From: Malus domestica
Taxonomy: Eukaryota > Streptophyta > Magnoliopsida > Rosales > Rosaceae
Assembly (NCBI RefSeq): GCF_042453785.1
Contig: NC_091677.1
Location: 29,637,501 to 29,701,500 of the forward strand
Direction: 5' to 3'
DNA length: 64,000 bases
Position numbers and translations under genes: made by a program. Position 1 is the first letter of the stretch, and every line of letters begins with the position of its first letter. The notes under the pieces were generated by a model. The model searched no databases and had not been told where the DNA came from. It was given only the letters and a program-made list of their open reading frames with translations. Shown here one piece after another: positions 55,500-64,000 of this stretch.

Positions 55500-56110
55500 T
55501 GGAGCAAAAAATAATTTAAAAAAATATAGAGGCGACACGTGTATTTTTAGGTGAAAAAGATAAAATTATCCTCGGGGCACATCGAGAACTCTTACGCCCA
55601 AGCAGCGGACAATCACGACTTAATCAGAGTCAAAAGTGATCAAAATTGGTATTTATTCAAAACATACTTCATCCATCCTTATCAAATCCTCCCACGAGGT
55701 AACCTTCAATTATTCATTCAAAATATGATTAATTACCTAAATTAATTAATTAATTTCCTAATTGATTGCAAAATATTATTTTGACATAATATCTTACAAT
55801 TACACCCAAAAACCATCATAAGTGGCTGGACCTCTTTTCTAGCCACACCCCCATAAATACCACCTCATTTCTCCAAAAACCTAATCCTAACTTTCTTGCT
55901 AAATTCTCCAAATTTCTCTCAACACTTTTCCCTCAAATTCTAACTTTGGTATTGGAGGTTCTTCAGCCAAACCCCCCCCCCAATTCATCGAGGGCGCGTG
56001 AGGCTCTTGGCCTTGACCTAAGATGTTAATTGTTTTGCATGTGCATTTTCATCCAAGAAGAAGAAGACAGAAATTTGCATTCACAAATTGGTGTTTCCAA
56101 TCGACACTGT
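55500..56110 (+). mobile_element. LTR and primer-site remnant of a Ty3/gypsy-type element
   Basis: A TATA-like CCATAAATACC (near 55851), then AAGAAGAAGAAGACAGAAAT and TTTGCATTCACAAATTGGTG (about 56055-56093), resemble U3, R/U5 and a decayed TTGGCGCC-type primer site of plant gypsy elements. Termini are unclear and there are no coding remains. Confidence 0.4.
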
Positions 56111-56424
56111 ATTAACGGCATCTAAATACAAATGCTTACATCTTCCTTTAATTTTTCTGAGTTCTTGAAAACGTCGAAGGAAACGTTTTCCAACCACATC
56201 CTCATTGTAGCCTTGTAGTTCGCACACATGATGGAGTCCTATAAACCAAGGTGTTGGACCATCTCAGAGTTGGTGGCCTCAGTGAGCTTAGTAAAAGGCC
56301 AAGAGGTATCCACGAGTCTAGAAGGGCTCGCAAGTGAGATTGGCCCAGCATGGCCTAATAAAGGAAGACCAGCAGGATCAGTGTGAGAGATAGCGATCCC
56401 TATAATCGTCGCGCGGACATAGAC

Positions 56425-56610
56425 CATGAATTCGGATGGTGTTAAGAGCCTTCCCTAAACTACTTGATTGGTTTCTTTCATCACGTGTCTCTTTAATCAA
56501 TTGTTCACTAAATGGGCATGAATTCGGAGATGTTAAGGGCCTTCCCTAAACTTCTTGATTGGTTTCTCTCATCACGTGTCTTTTTAATCAATTGTTCCTT
56601 AAATGGGCAA
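56425..56610 (+). repeat. Tandem duplication, period about 92 bp
   Basis: CATGAATTCGGA at 56425 and 56517, each followed by GCCTTCCCTAAACT, TTGATTGGTTTCT and TCATCACGTGTC. A partial third copy lies near 56640. Confidence 0.85.
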
Positions 56611-56755
56611 GACAACAATGACGGTGATAAATCATTTTTCTCTCATCACACGTCTCTTTAATTTTATGTTTGTGGGAAATTCGTTTCGCACAATAATGAC
56701 GGTGATAAATCATTTTTGTCTAAAAAAACAACAAAATACAACAGTTTAAGACCAC

Positions 56756-57240
56756 AACTTTGTTAAAGAATGCCATTCCACATTGGAAACTTAATAGGAT
56801 AAATTTTAATGGTTATGCTCCTTATTGCAAAGAGACATTTTGTGATAAAATTCAACACTTGTTGGACGATTAGGTGGTTAAGTTGGGATAGTTAGTGTGG
56901 TAGTCAATAGCTAGCTTGACTCTAAAATGTTGACATGGTATCAAAGTGGGTTCCCTCCAAATTGACTGCTTCAAACGTGAACAAGATCCTAAACTAGCGA
57001 ACAATCTTCTGCTACTTCAGAAAAAAAAAAGAGGAGATTCTCAAAGTAGAATTGGTTGCACACATGATGGGGAGTGTTGAAAAATCTCACATTGGATAAA
57101 TGATACTAAATGTGGTTTCACTTGAGACATTTTGTAATAAAATTCAAAATCTGTTAAATTATGCAAGTGGTTAAATTGAGACAATATCAATATAATTAAT
57201 AATGAACTGTTGACTTGACCTTTTAAATCTTGACAAACTT
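56756..57240 (+). mobile_element. Complete TRIM with two LTRs and TSD
   Basis: LTR1 is 56761-56935 (TGTTAAAGAATG to GTTGACA) and LTR2 is 57075-57235 (TGTTGAAAAATC to CTTGACA). A primer site, TGGTATCAAAGTGGG, follows LTR1 at 56936, and GATGGGGAG precedes LTR2. The TSD AACTT is exact (56756-56760 and 57236-57240). The interior is about 139 bp and non-coding. Confidence 0.88.
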
Positions 57241-57630
57241 TACATAACACCTTCCAAAGTAAAGAATTACATACATAATCAATTTCTTCATTGACACCCT
57301 AATAAACATTTGCGTAACCATTATTAGAAATCATGAGGTTATGATCAAAGACCTTAGCTAGCCTAAACTACTATGGTTATAATACGACCTAAAAAACACA
57401 ACTTGTTTGTTCCATTGCGAAGAAACACTTGAGCGAAAGGCCGTCTGCTCTGCTGTAACAAGTGAAAATTTACCTACGTCTGCATGTAAATATTTCGAAA
57501 GGAGGAAGGGGGTCCAGAAATAAAGACAAGACACTAGGATGATGAGGGGGCATGGGGCGAAACCGACCGCAGGGAAGAGACTGACCAAAACAAGAGGCCA
57601 ACCACCATCACACATTCACCTTCTCCCTTG
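57241..57630. other. Upstream of rbcS, distal
   Basis: No gene recognised; the minus-strand open frame at 57358-57615 has no family signature. Confidence 0.45.
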
Positions 57631-57635
57631 GATTA

Positions 57636-57840
57636 GATAAGATAATGGATCTCCTTCCACGTGGCAAGGTCATAGTGGTGCCTAGTGATAAGGCTAACTT
57701 TCAAATTGTTCCTCTGCTTCATGTGGTCTATATGCTGTAATGTCATCAGGTACATCATCCAACGGTCTGTGTTTGCTGGTAAAATGTTCATGGGATCAGG
57801 ACCGTAGGATAGGACAAGGGTAGTCAGAGCACTATATATA
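57636..57840 (+). promoter_or_regulatory. Light-responsive promoter of rbcS
   Basis: An I-box GATAAGATAA (57636-57645), a G-box CCACGTGG (57657-57664) and a second I-box GATAAGG (57687-57693) sit in the order known from light-regulated rbcS promoters. A TATA box, TATATATA (57833-57840), is 83 bp before the start codon. Confidence 0.8.
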
Positions 57841-57922
57841 GGAAGGCAGGATAGGAGCTGCGTATCTCAACCAAAAGAAGTAAAGCACTCAAGCAAAGAA
57901 GAGAAAACAGAGAGAGAGAGCA

Positions 57923-59016
57923 ATGGCTTCCTCCATGATTTCCTCCGGTACCGTGGCTACAGTTTCCGCCCCCGCTCAAGCCAGAATGGTTGCTCCATTC
58001 ACTGGCCTCAAGTCCTCCTCAGCTTTCCCTGTCACCAGAAAAAGCAATGACATTACCTCTATTGCAAGCAATGGAGGAAGAGTGCAATGCATGCAGGTAA
58101 GAATTAATCGATACTAATAAATTACTAATCCCTTAAAAATATATTAATACATTTAATTAAATTGAAAAACTACTAATCAAATACATTTTCATAATTAATT
58201 AGTACAAAGTTCTATTGTTTTGCTTTCGCTCCTAAAAAATTAGTTAGTACAGAGTTACTACATCATCTATCAACCTATAAATAAATTATTATTAGGAGTT
58301 TGATAATTTAACATAAAAATATCTTTGCAAATATATATGCATATATACTTTCGGGTCAGATTCTTTGCAAATTATTTTTTATATCTAAGGTACTTACATG
58401 TATTATTTTGTATAATTAGGCCGAAATAATACATATATCTCGTCTTGTTTTTTGGCAAAACAAAAGGTACTTACCGAAGTACAAATTCAGTTTATCAATT
58501 ATTTTGATGAATACAGGTGTGGCCTCCACTTGGACTGAAGAAGTTCGAGACCCTCTCTTACCTTCCTCCCCTTTCTACCGAGTCCTTGGCCAAGGAAGTT
58601 GACTACCTCCTCCGCAAAAACTGGGTTCCCTGCTTGGAATTTGAGTTGGAGGTTAATAATTTCGAACCTTGTATATATATATATATATATATATATTAGT
58701 TTGTTAAATTAATGATTTGACGTGGTAACGTACTTAATCGTTTGCTAACTTAATTCTCTTGTAAAAAATTGTGATAAACATATAGCATGGATTCGTGTAC
58801 CGTGAGAACCACAGATCCCCAGGATACTATGATGGAAGGTACTGGACAATGTGGAAGCTGCCCATGTTCGGATGCACCGACTCTTCCCAGGTGTTGAAAG
58901 AGCTGGAAGAGGCCAAGAAGGCCTACCCCCAATCCTTCATCCGTATCATCGGATTCGACAATGTCCGTCAAGTGCAGTGCATCAGTTTCATCGCTTACAA
59001 GCCTCCAGGCGTCTAA
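57923..59016 (+). CDS. rbcS: Rubisco small subunit, chloroplast precursor (179 aa, three exons)
   Basis: Exons are 57923-58096, 58517-58651 and 58786-59016. They total 540 bp in frame with GT-AG introns at phase 0. The first 56 or so residues are a Ser/Ala-rich transit peptide ([20 protein letters not shown]) ending at VQC, before the mature start [20 protein letters not shown]. The mature protein keeps [18 protein letters not shown], the [19 protein letters not shown] block and [12 protein letters not shown]-type C-terminus. It assembles with the plastid-coded large subunit in the stroma to form the L8S8 enzyme that fixes carbon dioxide. Two introns at these sites are typical of dicot rbcS genes. 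Intron 2 has an AT microsatellite at about 58673-58695. The gene looks intact, with a strong light-type promoter, so it is probably highly expressed in leaves. Confidence 0.98.
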
Positions 59017-60551
59017 GTTGTTCTACAATTTTCATAAATAATGTTGTTGTTGTATGTACCATTGTGGCTCTTAGCCAAGGGTCCCGGTGGTCTGTTTAAG
59101 TTTGTATTTGATTAGGGCTTTCAAGACCTCTGTCTATTTGTTTCTTTAATTCTCTGTCCCTTTTTCGAGGCACTCTCGTTTGTTTTCGAATTTGGTGTTT
59201 TATCGGATTCAAGATGGTGTTGGTTGAGAAATTCATGATTCAATGAGATCCGTATTTTATTTTTATTTGGACGAGTAATGTATTATATTTACTGATTATA
59301 TTATTTATTATATCTTCCACATACCATTGTGTATATAAATCTCTTTATTTAAGAAGATTGTTCAACAATGTAATTCATAAATAATATACAATTTTTTTTT
59401 ATTGTTTTACTATTAGCATTTTCTTTGACTCTTATTATTTTACTATTTCTAATTACAAATTCAAACCTTCTTTACACACATCACAAACTTTTAACCTCTG
59501 TTTTTGAGATTTAGAAAAATGATCACTCGAGCATTCGAGATTATTGTGAAATGCTTGAATCCCACTCGATCGAGGACCTTAGGGTAGTGTAACCAAACTC
59601 ATTAAGTGGTTAAAACCCTAAAATTTGAAGAAACAAAATAGGCTGCAAGACACATGATAGAAATTTGGTTGCTTTTCAAAATTTTCCACCGAGATTGATT
59701 TAATCACTTGAATAATTTACTTCATAATTCAATGTGCCAATCGGCTTTTTTATGTTAATTAAATTCGTTTAAACATAATTAAATGTTATGCAACGCAGTT
59801 ATTCCTTCAATTTGTCTTTCTTTCTTCTAATTTTTCAACTCGTTGGGAAATTAATTAGGTTGTAAAATATTCCCTTTGTAGGTTGTAGATAGCTTAATTA
59901 ATAGCCACAAATCATCTACAAAGCAGGTTATCAAGAGCCACAATTCCTTTTTGCATATTTCATAATTGAGCGGCCGATTTTGTTGTATCATCCACCATTG
60001 ATAGCTACACGTATGGACATGCATTTGTTCAGATAAACAAACGGATAAGCTGCTCTTTTCAAAGTTGCCGCAGTCAAAAACTTCATGCATTCATATTCCT
60101 GCAGTTAATTGCTCAAGGCTGAAGCACTTTTGGGTCGCTGTTTGGGTGCTTTTGTAGTGTTACTCAATGTCCACAAGCAAAGAAATTATGCTACTGATTA
60201 GTTAGTGAGGCTAGCTTTCAACAGTTTTTTGGTTTCTCTCTCAAACATACCAATTAGAGGACGCCGTGTGCACCATCATGGGCAACATCATACTCAACCC
60301 TACCAGTATAAAAGGACATGGCCCTTCAACCATGAGAGGTAACCGTTCCTCCGCTAAGAAACACTAAACTCTTGATTTTTCATTCATCTTTAAGTCTAAC
60401 TTTAAGTATCGAAAAGCCACTTCGTAATCACCTTATGGTATCCTTTACTTGTAAATGAGAAATGACAATATTAGCGAGTGATGTGTATTTAAACTAACCT
60501 AAATAATAGATTAATTCAAACTAATTTTCTCGCAACTACATGAATCAATTG
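59017..60551. other. 3' flank of rbcS and intergenic DNA
   Basis: The first 250 bases are probably the rbcS 3' UTR (AATAATG and CAATGAGATCC motifs). The rest is AT-rich without a recognised gene. Confidence 0.5.
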
Positions 60552-61391
60552 TAAGAGCAACTCCAGCCTTGCTGGTTGCTCGGGGGATAGTGGAGAGGAA
60601 AGGGCCCGAGGCCCTGTGGACTGAGCTCCAGCCGTGTGGAGCCCGAGCGACGGTGGGAGCCCGAGCGAAGGGGGGGTGGGGAGTCGACGGGCCTGTGGCC
60701 CGAGGGCTTTGCAATTTTTTATTTTTTATTTTGTGTCAGAGAGAGAGAGAGAGAGAGGGGGGGACCGGAGCTGGGCTTCCATGGGTGCGGAAGGGAAGTG
60801 GGTCATCGAGGGGGCGGGGGGTGGGGGGTGGGTCGTCGCGGCGGCGGGGGGGGGGGGGGGGGGAGGTAGCTGGGTTCTGGTTTTTGCAGGGGGTTCTCGG
60901 GGGTAGGAGGAGAGGTGGAAGAAATGGATCTGGGTTCGGGTTTCTGTTTTTTTTTTTTTTTTTTTTTAATTTTTAATTTTTTTTAATTGGATTAATATTA
61001 TAATATTTTTAATGTATAAAAAATTATTTATTTATACCAAAGATTTTGAAAAGATAACGACACATGACACGATAACATTGGATAAAAATCTTATCGAAAT
61101 CATTCGCTAAATAATTATTTTTTTGGATAAAATGACACGTGACGCAACGAGAACGATTTAAGAATTTTTATCCGAAATTACAAATAATTTTATTTTGTAT
61201 TATTTAAACAAACAAAAAAAATATTATTTTAATTGTCTATTGCCAGGGGGAGGGCTCCAAGGGTGGAGATGCAAATGGCAATTACTGTTCATTTATGGCA
61301 GTTACTATTCATTAAAGGCAGTTACTGTTCAAAATGGTGGATTCAATAGTGGATTGCCAGGGGGAGGGCTCCATGGGTGAAGTTGCTCTAA
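60552..61391. mobile_element. PIF/Harbinger-like non-autonomous element
   Basis: The element spans 60555-61388. Its ends, GAGCAACTCCAGCC and (inverted) GAGCAACTTCACCC, are flanked by a TAA TSD, which suits Harbinger/Tourist elements. The inside has a GA run, a G homopolymer of about 18 near 60847, and a T run near 60945. A duplicated right-end block, TTGCCAGGGGGAGGGCTCCA, occurs at about 61242 and 61354. Open frames in the G-rich half are compositional and do not look like proteins. Confidence 0.75.
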
Positions 61392-63584
61392 TAGAAATAT
61401 GTAAATACGATATCGAATCCACCTGGGTTGAATTAACAATTGAATCCTATCACTGTTAATTAACTAAATGAAATAAAGATTGGATTTGTTTCGAAGAAGA
61501 ATAAAAATTAAACAATGATTAAACAAAAGTATGATTGAAACCAAAGAAAAAAAACACTAAGTTGGTTCCACTACTAGTTGTCATACCCTAGTATCCAATT
61601 GTCAGCTCATGAATTGTCAAATTAACAAAAACTTCCATGCGATTAACAAAAAGAACTGTCGTGCATGAGTCTATGGTTAAGTACACATGCCAATAATTTC
61701 CCAAAGAGATGTGAATTTTACTGGGATCAGGCTTAAATTCAACTATTCCTACCATCTATATATCCATAGTCCAACATACACAAACAAGCAGAAATTCAAT
61801 TACGCATAGTGAAAAACAAATTAAATACTTATCAACTTGGTCATGTCATTTTCAAGGAAGCCATACAAACTAATATTTGTTTACTGTCAGATCAAAATAT
61901 AATGATTTTCATACACAAAGCATGTGTAGAATCTATTCAGAATCAAATATAAATTCATATGCAAATAATTTCAATACTCAAATCCTAGGCTATGATCAAG
62001 CACAAAGAACAAAATATAAAATTCCAAAAAACTTAATAAATGAAACTTAATTATCAATCTGAAATTCAAACAATTACAAAACTAGAGTAGGCATAATTAA
62101 GATTATGTCTTAGTTAGTGGCAGAGCTAGGAGTTTCAAATATGGGTCATAATATCAACTAAAAATGCTTCATTGGGCCATTTTGTAGAACTCCTAGTAGA
62201 CACCTGCCAATTCCTGCAAACATATGCCGAAGGATTATGCGAATATTGTCGACAACTACTATTATTAGAGGCTTGTCGATGCATGCATCATGTGGAATAA
62301 TGTTATAGACTAACAATGCATGTCAACTAAGGTATTTCATCAAGCATACAAAAAGAGAGACAATAAAGACAAATACGATAGAAGTAAGAGGAGAAGGTTG
62401 TAGTTTAATTTGCTTAGTCATTTATAGGATTCAATACAATACAAAACTAACTATACACGAAGTTTTTAAAGTTGTTAGAATCAAAAGCAATCGATGATCC
62501 CATGCTAGCTCACCAGTGGCCTTAGTTTTAGCTAAGAGTCATGATGATTCTAGAAATTCCCACCGCTTGGAATTGAGCTGGAAAATGTAATTCGTAGTTT
62601 ATCTTTGTGTGAAGTTGAAAAGCCCTTCTTTGTAAGTTGAAAACAACTCACATAGGCGCACCAGCTGTTGGTCCAAATAAATGAAATCACACCAATTGGT
62701 CTTCAACCCAAAAATAAAATAATAATTAATTAAATAGATAAAGCCAACGTGAATAGGAAGACTAAAACATAATGAACGTGTTAAGACCTTGTCAAATTCA
62801 ACTTTTTACCAACACACGTCTTTATACTTGTAAATTACAAAAGTATGGTAATTTAGCTCCAAATAATTTGAATGAACCACTAGCAAATATAAATAATAGG
62901 GTAACAAATGTCATAGCTACGTGTCTATCAGCAAGTTCACAAATAATTTATTCATCTACCTTTATGGTGTAAATATATAGGAACTGGATCAAACACTTAT
63001 TGAAAATGAAAACGGCTCTTCTACTTAGAAATAAAATGTTCTTGTAAATTCTTACTCCCATTGGACCATTTGTATCTATATGCATTAGAATTCCAATTCA
63101 TAGATATCTCAGTTCGAAATATAAAAATAAGAAGATCGATACATGGGCAAGACCAAGACAGCGTAACTGACAAATAACCAGAACCCATTTATCTCCAAAA
63201 ATATGACGAAAACACATTTACAGATGAATACACCAATCTATATCACCGATAAGTTTTTATACAGACTCTTCCTGGTGATTACCAGAAAAATCAAGACCCA
63301 TCTTAATATTACAACAGAGCAAAAGGCTTTAAACATATACAAGCCCTTTCTCCAGAACACAAGGCTTGACAGTTTGACACTCTCTCGTGATGTTCCATCA
63401 CGATACTTGTAGATATTAGCAACTTAGATGATCATCGACGACAACAAACGCTATATACAGTACTAGTAGATCTCAATTTCTCCAAAAAATTGTCAAAATT
63501 CGCTCTTCTTGATAAGTCCGCTGTACTTGTGAGCTATGGTGGCTTTAGCTTTCCTTCTTATATGTACACTTACTTTGATGAAGT
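61392..63584. other. Intergenic, no gene recognised
   Basis: AT-rich. The right part (roughly 63100-63584) may be the 3' UTR of the minus-strand gene that follows. No repeat with clear ends was found. Confidence 0.45.
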
Positions 63585-63878
63585 TTAGGCAAATGCTGGG
63601 ATGCGGGAGTTTTGGCGATCCCTATTGAGACAATCAAATCCCTCTACTCTAACTGCAGCAGGTTTAAGCCCATACTTCACTCTCACACAACCTGCTTTGC
63701 GTGGCGACGATAAAGTTGATGGAGATGGAACAGGCAATGCCGAAACAGGAGCGGTCTTCTCATCTCCAAATCGAGCATCTTGAATTAATGGGTTAGCAGC
63801 CCTACTGGGAGGAGAAACGCAAAAATATGGGGGCGATAAGGCAACCTCGTTAGATGATTGCTCCAACCCATAACCCTC
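63585..63878 (-). CDS. Conserved plant protein of unknown role, last exon (partial gene)
   Basis: A minus-strand frame runs from a probable splice acceptor (CTACAG|GAGGG, exon edge at 63878) to a stop at 63585. The visible 97 residues are Ser/Pro-rich at first (SPPYFCVSPPSRAANPLIQD), then basic and compact, ending VKYGLKPAAVRVEGFDCLNR and DRQNSRIPAFA. This C-terminal pattern (VRVEGFDCL, then a short basic tail) is familiar from small unnamed plant proteins. I cannot assign a function. No membrane segment or enzyme motif appears in this part. The start and earlier exons lie beyond the window. Confidence 0.6.
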   Translation of the reverse strand, partial: EGYGLEQSSNEVALSPPYFCVSPPSRAANPLIQDARFGDEKTAPVSALPVPSPSTLSSPRKAGCVRVKYGLKPAAVRVEGFDCLNRDRQNSRIPAFA

Positions 63879-64000
63879 CTGTAGATGCCAACATGTTAGC
63901 CAATCGTAATATCATAACATCAAGTACAAAACAATAACATCACCATGGTTGAAGTCATTTCGGAAAAAAAATAATATACAGAAATACTGTTTGTGCAACA

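Noticed and set aside
57358-57615. Minus-strand ORF upstream of rbcS
   Set aside because: No family signature; lies next to the rbcS promoter and a TRIM, and looks like chance.
60569-60976. Glycine-rich open frames in three phases
   Set aside because: They arise from G-rich low-complexity DNA within a Harbinger-like element; no conserved domain.

Overview
The window is plant nuclear DNA, most likely from the apple/pear tribe (Maleae, Rosaceae). The genes have short GT-AG introns and plant-specific products: a Rubisco small subunit with a transit peptide, a polyol transporter, an A-6 ERF factor and a plant-type PRP6/STA1. The space between genes is AT-rich and full of LTR retrotransposons, TRIMs, SINEs and MITEs. 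One 155-bp MITE and one retrotransposon antisense ORF are types I associate with Malus and Pyrus. The tribe assignment is inference from familiarity, not from a database search.

Layout, left to right. 1-408: C-terminal end of an AVT1-type vacuolar amino-acid transporter. 0.6-3.4 kb: a TRIM remnant, a solo LTR and a MITE. 3.7-4.5 kb: a broken LanC-like (GCR2/GCL) pseudogene, followed by a solo LTR with a perfect 5-bp target-site duplication (TSD). 5.7-12.1 kb: two tandem epoxide hydrolase genes on the minus strand with matching five-exon structures, separated by a SINE and several MITEs. 13.3-15.2 kb: a non-autonomous DNA transposon and retroelement debris. 15.8-18.1 kb: a PLT4-type polyol transporter, minus strand.

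19.8-37.1 kb is one nested insertion. A Mutator-like element (MULE) with 147-bp terminal inverted repeats and a 9-bp TSD has been split by a 12.8-kb LTR retrotransposon of the Tat lineage (Ty3/gypsy). The retrotransposon has 517-bp LTRs, a 5-bp TSD, gag-PR-RT-RH-aRH-INT order, and a long 3' region with an antisense gene-like unit and several tandem arrays. Both elements carry disabling mutations. The MULE ends 217 bp before the start codon of the intact intronless STA1/PRP6 gene (37.3-40.4 kb).

40.4-64 kb: a hAT-type MITE, SINE pieces, a Cassandra-like 5S-derived segment, an A-6 (ERF053/054-like) AP2/ERF gene on the minus strand, more MITEs and SINEs, a complete TRIM with TSD, an rbcS gene with a compact I-box/G-box/I-box promoter, a PIF/Harbinger-like MITE, and the last exon of a conserved unnamed plant protein at the right edge. 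The host genes do not form a shared pathway. What links the window is its record of transposon insertions.
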